The translations under genes were made by a program, and so were the position numbers. The notes below the pieces were generated by a model that saw nothing but the letters and a program-made list of their open reading frames with translations, was not told where the DNA came from and searched no databases. A stretch of DNA of 64,000 nucleotides from Fomitopsis serialis (Eukaryota; Basidiomycota; Agaricomycetes; Polyporales; Fomitopsidaceae), in assembly GCF_022376445.1 (NCBI RefSeq), contig NW_025954973.1, forward strand, positions 124,001 to 188,000, written 5' to 3'. Of this stretch, positions 11,138-25,500 are shown piece after piece (within the stretch, counting starts at the first letter, position 1; every line of letters begins with the position of its first letter).

Positions 11138-13836
11138 GATACGTATCCAATGATTCACTCACGTAGCCAGGGTAGGCAAGCCGACGCCGTGGTCGCTCGG
11201 AATGTACATATCGCATGTAGCCCGCCCATTGTACATGTATGCGTTGTCCCGTCATCGTTCCGACTCTACAGACGGCAGCAAATGCCACTTTTCTTGAATA
11301 TCGAGACGCAGATGGGTGAGGCATACTACGCACCTGTTGTATGATATCTTGCATACTGTCCATAGATAGCGATGCCTAGTAGGTATTGCGTGTGACGGAA
11401 GGCGGCGACGACGCAGATATCACCGAGGAATGTCCATAGGGCACTCACATGCACAGCATGTTGAAGGGCTCAGATTGTCTGACGCATTGTCATGGAAGAA
11501 AACAAAAAGGGTGATGAAACTTAGACACTCACCAAAGGGTCGGAACGGTGTCGACATACATTCATAGTACGCTCTGCTTCAACCGTCCCTCAGGCTCGAG
11601 CCTCTCCACCTCCACTGTTGCCCCTTGATTTCTATCCGTCGCCCCTGGAGTTCTACGTGTTGGGCGTGTTCGGCGCATATATTTATACGCTCCCACGAGT
11701 CACCCTACTATGCCCGCTTCGCGTCATGTCATGGTCGTGAATACGCTTGCCAGTGCGTGAACTTCGCGAAGGTACATCGCTCCGAGACAGCCCGCCCAAG
11801 ATGGCCAGGGGCAGACCATCGACGACAAGAAAGTTGTTCAAGCGAGCAGAATCAGAGAAATGAGTAGGTCGTGGCGGGTGCTGCTGAGTCTTGCAAGTCG
11901 CCGCGAAAGTCGTGAAGGTCCAGTCGCCTCGGTCTGATTCAGGACGGACATTTTGGCACCAATGTCTTCGAGCACATTTCAAAGGGCAAACCAGGAGGAA
12001 CAGGACGTTGTGCACAGAGAGGTCGGGACGTTGTTGATGGTCGAAAGTAAGCCGCGCTACGGTCACGCCGCCGCGCTCGCCGCTTTTCGCGTGGTCGCCA
12101 ATCCGTCTTTTGAACCACCTCCTCTGAGTCTCAGGTCCTCTCCCATCTTCGCGGTCTCGAGGCCCTTGACTATGCCTTCTGGTACAGGAATGCATTGACC
12201 ACTATGCCAACTTGACTCAGCCGCTTCGCTGAGTAATCCATTCGACACTATGGTCTGCCTGCGGGAGACTAAAGGCGCTAAACCACGGCGGAAGTCTACA
12301 GGCAGCTTGGACGACCTCCCGGACTGCTTCTTCATCCACTGGATGCAGGGTCATTTTCGGAGGGCTTTCGAATATGAACTGCACTTATGTATTTCAGAAC
12401 GTTCTATGTCGCCGGAATGGAATGGACGACCCGTGTTCGACCATCGCTTGCGGCTTACACGGTTCCGGATGACAGTGTGGAACGAGATAAGCAGAAGGAA
12501 AGGAAAGGTACATCGTGTATAACTTGAAGGCTTACGTTCGGGGAGGGGAGTGCTATTGACGACCTGGCCAACTGTTCGCGCGATCGTGAGTATGACCATG
12601 GACTCTGCTCGTATACAGGAGACAAACATGCCTCAAAAGCCAAGCATCGCACCGTATGCCAGTTTGTTGCTGGACGTAGTCTCCTCGAGATAAATTGACA
12701 AAATTACCCGCCACAGAACGTGATCTCTGGAAGCTCTGTGAGCTACCGGAGAAGCCCTGCGGGTGTACTATTGGCGTACGATTTGAGGTATGGAGCAATC
12801 TGTATAGAAGTCGCATTAGCATTCACCCTTCTGCGATGCACAGCGCGATACCTGAACCATCTGTACTTGACAGCTAACGGTAAAACGAGTGAGTTGTCGT
12901 TGTAGGATCGTACTGTCCCAATACGATCCGACCTCATTAAGGCCTCATTGCTGACGCTAGACCAAGGTCTATCTGGCCATACACAGAGGGTATCAGAGAA
13001 TGAGTCGAAAGATCCAGTCGGTCTGGACATCCAGCTATGACGGACTGGTCACTCAATATCCGCCCATTCGCGCGTCGGCACTGAAATCCTTTGCTATACT
13101 GCAATATCTCCATCAGTGAGCGCATTGTATTCATTCTCGCAAAGGCGTGCATGACGGACCCTTGAAACTTAGCTTCAGTGGACCCTCGTAACATGCTGTC
13201 GCAGCTCGATATTTCTGTTCTTTCTGCATACCGAAACGCGTCTGGACCAAGCTACGTCTTAGTGGGACTCCCCTGACGGTCATTTCGGCGTGCTCACCCA
13301 TACAATTGTACTCAATTGTCCCCTTTCTTGCAACCGAGTTGTCCATTGACAGCAGATCAGATCACGACCGGATCTCAGACATCCGTCACAACTTGAACCA
13401 ATATCTGCCACCCTTCCATAGCCCAAGCTAAGAGACAGACAGATCAGCGCATAGTATCTCCAAAGGCGACGACGTACTAGCAGGCCTTCACGGATCCGCA
13501 GAAAACACCAGTTTGTTTAGGCCTCCTGTCCAGTCACTCTTCGTGCTGACGTCGACTATGTCCAGATCCGAGTCCTCTTGTACTCTGCATGCTCACTTGG
13601 TCCAAAAGGCGTCAGACTCAGAGGCGCGGAAGCGCGCTTGTCGTGGATTGTGGCTGCGACGAAAGTCAACACGCGCGCTTAGGGCCCGCCTCCATCCAAC
13701 TCGAACTCTACTCCTTCCATTCGCTCTCATACCGCTAGTTCCCGACTCAGACAGTCTGACGCGCCCACTGTCACATTCCGGTAGCTCTCATAGAAGCATT
13801 CGCACCGTCGTGCTCGCTGTCGGAATTCCTGCCGCA
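11138..13836. other. 2.7-kb spacer between F-box arrays, no gene recognised
   Basis: Only short or chance-like frames, for example minus 11683-12195 (170 codons) and plus 12250-12522. No domain is recognised and no consistent splice pattern is seen. The stretch just before 13837 should hold the promoter of the next gene. Confidence 0.4.
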
Positions 13837-15650
13837 ATGTCCTCTCCAGTACCAATCGTCTCTGAATCTACGGTACGTGATTGTCTTATTGTCCTCTGCA
13901 TTTATCTCACTGTCGAACGCCAGTCTTCCTCTTGCGACTTGGGCCGACACAATGACCTTTTGGCCGAAGACGACGCGTCAGCTGTCCCGCGAGTCCTCTT
14001 CAACGAGGACTTACTCGACAACATTGTTGGGTTCCTTCATCACTCCCAGTACACGGACGACCCAGTCTCTGTCGCACGCCTGGCTCGTACGTCGAGGCGC
14101 CTACAATACACGGCAACGCGCGCTTTATGGGCGACATTGGACTCGCTCGTGCCGCTTTTAAAGCTCATCCCAGGGCTCACTTGGAATCAACATCGGGAGG
14201 AAGGCGGTACTGTCCGTTGGGTACGTTTCTCAAATTCTTCATAAGGTCATAGTGGCAGTCTGTCTTACCATCTCGAGTTGTCCAGGACGTCGCAGAGGCT
14301 GCTACCACGCCCCCCGACGCTCTGGCCCTCAACACGACCCGATTCGAGTGCTACTCATCGCTTGTCAAGACCTTCATTTGGACGGATCAAGACCTGGCCG
14401 CTGAAGCGTTCTTCTTCTTCCTAAACGCCTTGTCGGAATTTGGCAAGCCGTGGCTTCCAGCCGTGCGCAAGTTTAAAGATCAATCGCGGGACTACCTCCC
14501 TCCGCTAGTGGTCTTTGGTGCGCCGACCCTGCAGTCACTGTTGGTCAACGGCTTCATCACAAAGGAGGAGAGCTTACTGGATTTGCTCGAGGAGCTGCCA
14601 GAGCGATGCGCTGGCCTCCAGCAGATACACCTTATGTGCACAACCGACGCAATGTGGTCGTCGGTCAACTCCGACTTCTACCCTAATGTCACGACATTCC
14701 TCGTCAGAGGGATTGATGGGGCTTCGCTGATGGGTCTGCGTCACCTGCGCACGATTGTACCAATTGGATGGGAGGGCATGTCCTGTCTTGCACACATGCC
14801 GCAGCTTGAGCAACTCGAGATGTTTCTGTTCGATCTAGACTTCGACGGGCTCGACGTCCAGCTGCTCCCCGCTAACCCCTTTCCGAGTCTGACTCGGGTA
14901 TGGCTCCACATGTTGGAGCTGGATGATGGGTTCGTGGAACTCATTGACAATATTCACTCCGTCCACTTGAACATTTTGCAAATACAAATCGCGCACAAGG
15001 CCCCGGATGTCGCTACCACACGCAAGTTCTTCGAATCCGTGGCCCGTAGTGCGTTCTCCCGCAACCTTACGAAACTCTGCTTCTTGGTACAGTCAACGAC
15101 GCAGACGGAGGCGAATCCCCAGAGTTTGCAGCCGCCAACATCGTCTATACACACGCTCCAGCCGCTCCTGCTACTCGACCTAGAAGTCTTATCCATCGAG
15201 GTGCCCCGAATCTTCCTGTACAGCGAAGACATTGACGATATGGCAGCGGCATGGCCCCGTCTCCAGGGCATCAAGATTCGTCAGACTTGGCACATCGTGG
15301 CGCCTGTGGAGGTGCACGCATTATTGGCGTTCGCCGACTGCTGCTACCTGGAGGAGATAGACTTTGATGTGGGTATGGACGATGTGCCGTATGAACTGGA
15401 TCATCATCCCCGGCCGTTGACCTCGGTGAGATATCAATCGTGCCGCATTGTATGCCGAACCAAGGCAACGTATTACTACTGCGTCGCATATCTCGACCGC
15501 CTGTACCCGTACGCTACAACACAGGAGGCATTGGACAAGTTATGGGAGTACTTCGACCAGCTTGACTCTGCCCAAGCCGATGAACACTCATCATCGCTCG
15601 TCGCTGGCCCCAGCGACGATGGCTACTTCGAAATATTCGTTCCCGACTGA
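13837..15650 (+). CDS. F-box-like protein, family 2, copy 1 (intact)
   Basis: Predicted 565 aa from exons 13837-13872, 13924-14220 and 14286-15650; introns are 51 and 65 nt. Residues about 30-80 look like an F-box (RVLFNEDLLDNIVGFL, VARLARTSRRLQYTATRALW, then SLVPLLKLIPG). The rest is a long leucine-rich-like region (VVFGAPTLQSLLV, HMPQLEQLEMFLFD, TLQPLLLLDLEVLSIEVPRI). It differs from family 1 in sequence and in intron layout. The second exon is exactly 297 nt, as in the next gene, and the first intron is exactly 51 nt in both, so the gene model is well supported by its paralog. It faces copy 2 tail to tail across about 580 bp. Likely an SCF adaptor; the target is unknown. Confidence 0.8.
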
Positions 15651-16233
15651 CTGCTATCCTCGACCTCATGTAGTCAAGCCGTATCATGACTTATGTCTCC
15701 ATACTGATCAATGTATCATATCTGGCTGTATATATGATGCGACTCCACTACTTTCGTGTAGCTATGCTGTGACATCAGATCCTTTGTCCGTTTAGTACTT
15801 ACGATTTTACGAGTGCAGCAATCGATACGACTGCCACAGGCTTTCCGAAAAGTTTGGTGACTTGTGAGTGGTCAGCCGTGCACGATTGTGCCCACTGCCT
15901 GCCTTGTACTACTTCCAGTGCGGCTGCCAGTGAAGCCTCGAAGGGCGTTGATATCGACCTCAGCGTCCATGTCATGATCAGCGAAGGCATCGGGTCTGAA
16001 TGCTTAGACTCCGGTAGGCAAACCACACTGGCAACTGCCACTTCTTTGACGGTAGCTGGGAGGACGATCGCATCAGCCCTCAAGCTGACGCTTCAAGCTT
16101 CAAGTCGTACCCAAGGCCTGAACGTTTGAACAATGGTATACATTACTAAGTCACTATGGAATGTACAGAACTATCAGATACATCTACAACCAAGCATTTC
16201 AGTTGCAAGATACATGTCATGGAGAGATAGAAG

Positions 16234-18064
16234 TTAAACGGTAAGAAGTCCTTGTGCTACATCGGCGGCCTGAGGTTGAGCAGACTGCTCACTCGGAATT
16301 CTTGCTATGTACGCGAACAGCTCTTCTTCATCTTCCTGAGTCGACGTGTTCGGAAACATAACCATCAAATACGCCCGCACGTAATAGGTGCCGATTTCAG
16401 TCGGGCAGAGATCGCGGCAGTGGTGTCTTTTCACTGACGACGTCGACGTAGGAGATCCGCGGTGAACAAACTTTCGCTCATCGTCCGAAAGCCCCACGTC
16501 AAAGCCTATCTCCTCCAAGTCTGGGCACTTCACCACAAAATGCGATAGGGCTTGGACCCCGACGGGGAGCTCACCATCCCAGGTCTGATGGATTCGGATG
16601 CTCTGGAGGCGTGGCCAGGCGGACGCCAGAGCCTCGATGTCTTCGTCGCGCAGGAGGATCCGGGGAAATGCGATGGACAGTCGGCGGAGGTTTTGGAGTC
16701 CTAGAAGTGGTCGCAGAGTGTGTACAGAGGATGTCGGCGGATGTATGCTTGGACTTTTCATGGACTGCGTGGCCTCGTCCACCTCAAAGTATAAGGTTGT
16801 AAGGGCGCCGGCGAACGGACTGCGCACCAGCCTTTCGAAAAACTTGCGCGTCGCCGTGACGTCCGGCGCAGCACCTACAATTGTCATTTCCAGGTCAGAC
16901 AGGCAGACAGAATGGATGCTGTCAAGGAGATGCATGGCTGCGGCATCGAGCTGATGCAACGCGAGCCACAGTTGAGTGAGGCTAGGGAAGGAATTGGGAA
17001 GAAGTCGCTCGAATTCTGTCGTCTCCCGCTCCACCGACAGACACACGTCGACCACTTCGAGCCGGGGAAGCCGAGCCAGGAGGACAACATCCTCCCAGAC
17101 AATGGCAGAAGTCATGCGCAAGACTCGCAGACCCATCAGTGATCTCTCACTGACACCCATACGGAGAAAGTTGCTGAACTCCGAGTAGAAGGTGCGGGAT
17201 TTGCTGAGCCATGGGATGTCAGTCTGCTCCGACTCGGAGTCTGAGTCCGGATCCGGCTCTAGCATGTGCAGCTCCCGGAGTTTCGGACAACGTGATGGTA
17301 GTTCCTTGAAGATGTTCGCCAAGGTCTTCTCTTTGGCCAGAGTGGGAGTCAAGCAGAGATCCACCAAGGTAGGCGCGCCGAACACCGCCAACGGAGGGAC
17401 GTCCTCGAGAGACTGGTCAGTGAATACTTGTAGTACGGGAAGCCACGGCTTGTCGAGTGAGGACAACGTCTTCACGAAAAACTTCAACGTTTCAGAGGTT
17501 ATGTCTTCGCCTGTCCATGCGAAGTGTTTGATGTAGCGCGAATAGCGCTCGAATTTCACGGTGTCGACGGCCTGACTCAGGGCCTCGGAGCTGGGTCGGG
17601 AGGCATCGGCCTCCTGTGGAACCAAGGCGATGAGACGTGCTGTCCATGATGCCGCCAGAGAAATATAAGAGACATACCCAACGCATTTCATCGCCCTCCT
17701 CGCGGCATTGCTTCCAGGTGAACCCTGGTATGAGCTTGAGGAGCGGTACCAGCGAGTCCATGTCTCGCCATAGGACACGACATGCAGTGGGGTGAAGCCG
17801 GCGTGACGACCGAGCGAGGCAAGCAACAGAACTCGGATCATACAGGCCCTCGGCACCGTAAAGAAATCGTACAATGATTTCGAAGAGGTCCGGATTGAAT
17901 AGCACTTGATACATGGCGGACGTCTTGTATTTTGCCAAGAAGTCGTCCGGATGGGTGGGGTAGCGAGAGGAAGACTAGCCATCCGGGGTCAGACGACTTC
18001 ATGTGGCAGAACAGTCGTAACTTACCGTGATATCAGAGGCGCGCAGCCTTGCTTGAGAGGCCAT
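16234..18064 (-). CDS. F-box-like protein, family 2, copy 2 (intact)
   Basis: Predicted 571 aa, exons (reading direction) 18064-18026, 17974-17678 and 17613-16234, with introns of 51 and 64 nt. The first exon codes for MASQARLRASDIT, parallel to the 12-residue first exon of copy 1. The F-box-like part reads YQVLFNPDLFEIIVRFLYG, ACLARSSRRLHPTACRVLW, SLVPLLKLIPG; then follow leucine-rich-like blocks (AVFGAPTLVDLCL, LRPLLGLQNLRRLSIAFPRI). An acidic run (EPDPDSDSESEQTD) is unique to this copy. The longest plain open frame starts inside the second exon, so a model without introns would get the N-terminus wrong. Confidence 0.8.
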
Positions 18065-20749
18065 TGTGACAGTAGGAGTATCTAGGATAAGCGGGATGGA
18101 GGAATCAATCAGATGTTCTGGAATAATGCGTTGCGGCGATAGTATTGCGCGTCAGGCTGTCCAGGGACTAGCAGGGCACGGTAGGAAAGTGAGTACCGAG
18201 AGCAGCGATCGGGTTGGACAGAAGTGGGCCACAAACAAGCGCCGATGTTGACTTTCCTCGTAGCCACCTCTGCAGCTCGTGGTTCCGGGCCTCCGCCGGG
18301 TTTGAGACCCAGCGAGCGTGTACAGTACAGATGCACGGCTATTTTGGAATATCTGCACGGCCTGGACTGGGTCAGCGTGCGCCATGCCAGTGATTGGATG
18401 GGCTGTGTGGGCGCACCTGTTTGTTCGCCCAATCTGGCAGTTTTCTGGAAACTTTGGCGTTGCCTTAGATACGCCGGGGCGGCGGTCGCGGCCACATTGC
18501 GGTCGTTGTGTAGACCTCGAGACTATGACGATGCAGTCGATTGGTTTCGTCGGCCTGTAGCTAACTATGTGCCAACTGGTTCCGACACTCAGGTTGCTGC
18601 GACTGCGATAACAGATGCAACGGGGAGTGCGTACGCAGGTGCGTCAACGACTGGCATGATGCCGACACATGACTTGGATGCGCTCAAAACAGTCCCAGTG
18701 TACCTCAAAAATCGAGTTGATTCTTCAGCGACATTCACGACACCATGACGATGAACGAGGGGATAAAGAGCGCTAGGTGGGTAAGAGCCGACGTCAATTA
18801 CGTGAGCTCCACGAACTTGGCCATGGTGAATGATTATCGCGCAACGGATGCTTACCTCCTCCCGTAGTACAGCTATTTGGCTTTGCGACAGACAATGCGC
18901 CGGCGAGGCACTGTCAATTCTATCTTCATTATTATCAAACGCATTGTTACGGAGGAACTGGAATACCTATCAGGTACGCCTGTCTTGCTTTTCCGAGCAT
19001 CCAGCCTTAGTTTCGGCGGACCTCGTCCTATGCAATAGGCATCGTTGGAAACGTCCATGTATTCACGACGTTGTTCAATTGCTTGACTCTCCGTGACGAG
19101 AGACTGAGATCCTGCTTAGTCTCATGTCCAAGCTGAGCTCCGATTTGTCTGCGACTTTGATTCACTTACGGAGACAGTACAAGACTCGTGATGACGACAG
19201 GACAATCATTGCATACATCCATCATTCTTCAACCTAGTACAAACCTGAGGAGGCTATGTTGAGAGTAACAGTGAAGATGCCACGTCATTTATGGACATGG
19301 ACAGTTCTGTGCGCATTCTGTCAGTATCACACCTCTCGCCGTCACGGTCCACCGCATGCATACTGGAACTCACTTTTCGCATTACTCCTTGCCCTCTGTC
19401 CATCTTTTCCTATTGTTTCGCTATCAAACGCTGCCGACGCTCACCATCCAGTGGGCCGAAATGCTGCCCGGTGTTACAGTAATGTCATCTTCAGCTTCAA
19501 GTCGCATCACAGCGCGCAAGGCTCTTCAAATCGAAACTCACTGCAAACTTGGAATGCTCGCGGCGGAGATGGGACTGCAACAATACCATTACTCGTCGTG
19601 CTGGGATGGAACAGCTGATACATACTAAGTGCTCTGAGACCCGATTGGGCCGAAGCCTGAACGCGGCTGGTGGCGGTGACGCGCACGCGTGCGGCTTTCT
19701 TTGCAGGTACCTCCTCCTCCCCTCCTCCTCTCGGCTTGCAGAAGGCGGGGCACTCTGTTGCTCGCAAAGTCCCTGTCTCTTCCATCTGACAGGAGGCTGA
19801 GTAGACTCCGATGTACGTACATTATGGTTGCTCAATGTCAATTCTAGCGACGAGTCGCCGCCGACAACCTGTGGCGTCAGTCCCTCCAGCGAGAGCTAAC
19901 TTCGCTCATCCATACTCATCTTGGGCCACCTGGATCACCCCATGGCTGGTCTGAGTGGACTGGCAGAGAACTTGCGCAGCATCCTCTCCGAGTCCCGTTT
20001 CGAAAACAGCACATTGGGGTTACGTCCGCCCGCGCCCTCCTCCTCCGCGCCGCCCCGAGGCGCTCAATTCGCAGGACGCGCACGCCACGAGAGCATGATC
20101 TTGACGTGCTGAAGAATATGAGGTAGGGTTGAACATAGACAACACACGGGATCGGATAGAGAGCATAGTACGGGTGAGCAATACTTCTCGCCTTTCTCAC
20201 TTGGCTCTAATCAGTCTCGCCGTGGATTACATAGTCGACTTGAATGTTCGCTCGCGACATCACGATTCGTCATGACTCTGCGGTGTGACCCATCCATGTG
20301 AGTGGGTCTTCTATGAGTGCGGTCAGGCTGCGTCGCACTTCATTTCTAGCTGGGTTAGGTAGCTGCTGATGTTCGAGGCGTGCTCCTGTCATAAGCGGCC
20401 GCCCTCAGGCTCCACTCAGAGAGATTGTGCCTGCTTGTGTTGCTGAAGCGACTAAGACTAACGCTTGACTAGGAACAATGCCCATGGCCGATTTGAGGAG
20501 GAGGCTATCTTAATCTCGCATGCCCAAGCCAGGGGGGGGTAACAAGTATGATTACGCATAGGTGTGGTTTACATAGCACTGCGGGGCGTTAACAGTAGTG
20601 CCGTATGGTGTACACATTGGTCCTTGAGCTTGAGCGGTCATATACGCATTAATGCATTGTCTATAAACAGAAATACGTGAACTGTTGGCATATTGAAACA
20701 TAACGCGCACGACCCCCGAGTCCGTGAATCAGCAAGGACGGACATCCAA
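18065..20749. other. 2.7-kb spacer, no gene recognised
   Basis: No family-like frame. A CT-rich low-complexity patch lies at about 19705-19730. The plus frame 18224-18748 and the minus frame 19497-19841 are unassigned and probably chance. The stretch next to 18065 should hold the promoter of the minus-strand F-box gene. Confidence 0.4.
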
Positions 20750-22510
20750 TTACTCATCATCCCATTCTCGCCATCGTCTCACTCGTCGGTCCGATTCCAG
20801 GGTCGGCTTTACCACAGCATTCGGGAAAATAAACTTCAAATAAGCCAGGACCTCGTCTTGGGACAGCTGCCTGTAGACGCAGCAAGTAACCTTCCTGACT
20901 GACGCCGAGCGCAACGGCATGTCCTCGGGAGAGTAGTAAGGCGGCGAAGGAATAAAGTCGCCATTGACGTCGAATGCTATGGACTTCAGATTGGGCGACA
21001 ACGCTGCGAATGCGCATAACCCGTCGACGTCGGCAGGGGACACCGCGTTGGAGAATTGTAGGATGCTGATTTTCCTGAGCTGGGGCCAAGCCAGTGATAG
21101 CTCCCTGAAGTCGTCCGGGTACCTGAGGCAGATCCTGGGCACCATCAAGGATAGCGAAGCCAAAGACGGCAGCTGCAGTAGCGGACCTAGGGTACGCATC
21201 GACATTGAAATCCCAGGGACACATTCATCCCACTCGTCGGGAAGTATATGCCACCAGACCTCGAACCGGAGCCGCTCGAGGCCGTCCCGGAATGTGCCAA
21301 GCGCTACGCGCTCAAAGAACCGACGAATCTGTGGTTCCTTCGGGGGTGTTTCTGTGACCTCCACGTCAAGACTTTCCAGCCCCGGGCAGTCTATGCCACC
21401 TAGCAGACGGTCCATCAAGTCATCCAGTTCGAAGAGTTCGAGCTTCAAGTGAATGAGGCTCTGGAAAGCGCCTTCCGGGAGCGGGGGTTCGGGGTACTCG
21501 GGCGGCGCGCACACCGTGGCGTCGAGAGTTTCGAGCCTCGGCATCTGTGCGAGCAGGAAGACGTCGTCCCAAGTGAGCGTGATGCACGTGGTGAGGTGTC
21601 GCAGTGTCGAGCTGCCCGAGGGGCCGTTGAGCATATCGTAGAAGAATTGATTGCATGCGGGGAAGATGTCTGGAGAATATGTGATGTGTGTGCAGTTCTG
21701 CCGCCGCGTTGGGTGCTTGATGACGACGCGCTCAAGTTCTGGGCACAGCACCGGCAGATCTTCGAGTATGCGCAGCAACATGGGTTGCTCGATGTCAGAA
21801 GCAGTTATGGAGATATCCTTCAACGTCGGTGCTCCGAAATACACGGAGGAGGGAGCGTGGGGACATGTCGATGTTCGTGCCACTTGAAGACATGGATATT
21901 GGTCATCCAGAATGAAACAGACCCTTCCAACGCTTTGGCGAAAAAAATCAACGTCGACGGAGTCACGTCTTCGTTTGTTTCCCAGGCGAAGTCCTTGATG
22001 AATGTTGCGCATCGCTGAAATGCCGATGTATCGAGCACGAGCGACGCCGGGTCACTGGTGGGAGCATGAACATGCTAATGTATCGGGCATCAACACATAA
22101 CGCCGGTACACAAGGATTGCACTAGACGTACCCAAAGCTGTGTGTCTCGCTCAATGTGGATCGACCAACGCAATCCCGGGATCGTCTTGAACAGCGGGAC
22201 GAGCGACGTCATCTTCTCCCATAGGAACCGCATGGCGGCATACGTGAATTGTGACGAAGTCCTCGCCAGGCGGGCGACGGAGGCACGGTCGCATGTGCCT
22301 CGGTAAAGCAGGCTGCGTACGACGACCTCGAATAGGTCGTCGTTGAATAAGACGCGGTACACCGCGGAAGATTCGTAGAGGGTGGCAATATTGTTAGCTT
22401 GGGTCAAGGCGTTCGTGGGCTATTGCAGCATAAGTAGTCAGACCACGTTACCGTGCCCAGCACCGACGACTTACCATGTTTTCAAAGGCAGTCAGGGCTG
22501 CAGAAGACAT
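20750..22510 (-). pseudogene. F-box-like protein, family 2, copy 3, with one frameshift
   Basis: Same exon plan as copies 1 and 2: 22510-22475 (MSSAALTAFENM), 22419-22132 (F-box-like: YRVLFNDDLFEVVVRSL, SLVPLFKTIPG) and 22074-20750, with introns of 55 and 57 nt. In the last exon the reading frame changes near 21842, in the pyrimidine-rich run just before VYFGAPTLKDISI. Copies 1 and 2 run through this point (VVFGAPTL, AVFGAPTL). One missing base explains it, and the exon length (1325 nt) is one short of a multiple of three. After the shift the C-terminal 360 residues are fully open. It is either a young pseudogene or an assembly error; without the shift the protein would be about 549 aa. Confidence 0.7.
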
Positions 22511-25500
22511 TGTGATCGGGAATGCAGGGCGCGTGTACTGAATTCGAGAGTGCTGCAGCGTCGTTGCTGCCGGTCAAATGGCAGAGGTCGTCGAAGCAGG
22601 TAGGGTATGAGAACGAGTGGTAGCAGAGTTCAGGCTGAGCGGGGGTAGGCCACAACTAAGCGCGCGTTGTTGGCTTTCGTCGCAGCCACGGTCCACGACC
22701 ACGCGACTCCGAGCCTCCGACAGATCTGAAATCCAGCGACTATGCAGCGTACAAGGGACTGCCAGTTTACGGCTGTCGTCGAGGTCAGCGTGCACGTTGA
22801 TTGGTTAGGCTGCTTGGACGCACCTATTTGTTCTCTGGATTCGGAAGGCACGCGCGTATGCTACCGTCTGGGCTCTCGGACATGCCCCGTCGGACTCTCG
22901 TCGGTGTCCAAGTTCCAGGCCTTGACTATGGGACAAGAAGTTGGCTGTCGATACACCGCCGACACTGACCTCGCCGTTGCGTCTATCCTGCCTGCTGGTC
23001 TCTTCTCTTCGACGTGCTGCGAGCACGGCTTGCCATCATTGGTCGCCATTGGTACTATACCGCGGCAATAGCGGGACAAGCGCGACACGGTGAAGGTGGA
23101 AGATGCGCCGACGATGTATATTACCCTGGTACAAGTGAGTACGGCTAAGCAGTCATCGGCGCACCTTGCTCATGCTTCCCTTTCTTCACTGGAGATTCAC
23201 GGGTAACCGAGGGACGACGAACTTTAGGCAGCTAGTCGACGGTTCTGGAAAGATGTGCCAGTACGCGGTTGTGCCGTCTGTGCGTAGATCAACTTCATGC
23301 TCTATACGATACACGCTCACCAGCGTACTCGGACAAGACACATAGCGATGGACTAAACCGCTCATGCGGAGGCAAAGCAGGTATTGACGTATGTCTGTTC
23401 TGATAAAATGCCCGTCGACATCGCTGTAGCATTCTCAAGCGCCCCTACTTCATGCGAGCGTGTCGGTACCATCCGGAAGGACAGCGTTTTCACTCCATAT
23501 CTCGGTGCGCATTGCGCGCGTGCCAACGCTAGACGCGTGTTGAAATGCACTGCTTGCACATCGATCCGCGACGCCATCGCCGCCCAAGGTTCGAAACAGC
23601 ACACCCCGGGTGCGTATAGGTCCAGGACGGCGATACTATGTCAGAACCCGAACGCTGACATGGATGTTAGATCATCATGTTTACCATGCCTTAAGTCGAG
23701 TGAAATGTGCGCATACACTCACAAAACGTTCGTGTTTCCTCAACGCCTTCCGCAAGCAACGGCGTACACTGAACTGGGATGTCGGGCTATCTCAGCGCGT
23801 TGCTGCCTTACTCGCTTATTTGTCACCATTCCGCGTACGGGGCATACTTGCTAGCCTACGTTGACGATGTAGACTCACATCACACTGCAGTCTCCGACTT
23901 GTAATGTGTATCCACAACCTCCTTGCAGAGACGTTCAACACTCAAACGACAGAGACTCAAAGATGGCACATACATATAACATACACTGGAGCTAGAGCGA
24001 CAACCGACCCAGAGGGAAGTGCGTGCAATACGGACTAAGGTGCGGAATGAGTCAACCCAGACTCGACGGGGCGCGGTAGCTCTGTGTTGTCCACGGTCTG
24101 TCAGGACGAGTTTATCTTCTGAACACGAGACTCTGCTTACCTGACACTGCATCGCTGTGTTTCCTCTCCACCTCTCGCCTCTTCCCGAGGCCCGCCATCC
24201 AGCTTGGAACATGAATGGGTGACGGCGCTACTCAGTAGGGCCAGGCTCCTTCATCCTCTCGTGCGGGATCCGACGACTCAATCACATAAAGTTTGTTGTG
24301 ATTGGAACCTTGAGATGCTCACCAGATACGTATAGAGCGTAATCTGCGGAGAGCAAACTCGAGTTTCCGGAAACCTAGTCACCGAGCGGGGAGCTTTGGC
24401 AATATGACGAGGAGACCTCTCGCGATGTGACGAACAACCCAGAGGAGATATGCATCGCCCATATCATGATTATTGAGTACAGGTATGCAATGGACCTCTA
24501 GCAACGAGGACGTTGTGGTCGAAAATGCAAGGGGGAGGGACAACGCTCCCGAAGCGCGACAACGTGACTTGCTGCTACTTGCTCTCAACCATCACTCTGA
24601 CGATGAGTCGGCCGCCAAATTTCAGCAGAATCGACTCGCCGGGTAGCTCCAGCATTGTCGTCTACTGCTACAATCGAAGACACTCCTCAGCGGGCAATAT
24701 CCACGTTCACTAGCGCAATATCTCCTGTGTAATCGCGCGCGCTGTCGTGCACGAGGTCCTGCGGTTCAAGTACTATAGTGCCACAGATGGATGTCGAAAC
24801 CGACCTCAAGTCTCTGCTGCAGACAATGAGGATGAGCTGTCACCGTATGTGGAGGAAGCGAAGGCTTCACTGAGAAGGGTCACAATGGCAGGGGTCGTCC
24901 GGTCACCTAGGTGAGTTTGTCTGTCTTGTGGTGCCTCCGTCCTGGGAATAACACGATTCAAGTTCAGGAGGATGTGGATGGATATGGCCCGGCCTGTCTG
25001 CATTTTGCGAACACAGTGTTCTCTCAGTTGCGCCCATACAACTGTCGAGTGCGTCATGCAACGCTCGGCTGTCGTATATCGGGCTCTGAACGGAAGAGAG
25101 AAAACGCGCCCTGCTCTGTATGTTCACGGATGAGTCACTATTGGGATGTATTTGACAACCCGGGACGTCGGTGAGCATATGTAGCCTATGCTCTCGTTGA
25201 CAACTTCACAACTCAGCAGAGAACAGTGTTCGAGAGTCCCTGTCTTATTTATCATCGAGTACTGGCCGCTGTCTTCTTAGGTGCTACGGCCCTATGATCC
25301 GCAACTGTCCAGCGAACGCGCAACGACGTGCTGCTTCATTATACCTCAATGTACTAACCTCTTGGCGGCGAGACTCATCCAGGTTTACGTTCTCACCAAT
25401 TCTACAACGTTTCAGTTGTAGTCATCATTAACATACATTGCCCAAGCTCATGCAGTGCTTCTGCAGCGAGAGCGAAGCTGAGGAGGTAGAGTACATGTGA

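Noticed and set aside
11683..12195. Minus-strand frame of 170 codons
   Set aside because: No start context, splice pattern or family; Arg/Ser-rich as expected for chance frames.
13513..13836. In-frame extension upstream of F-box family 2 copy 1
   Set aside because: The paralog at 18.06 kb starts with a short exon matching the ATG at 13837; the extension has no homology.
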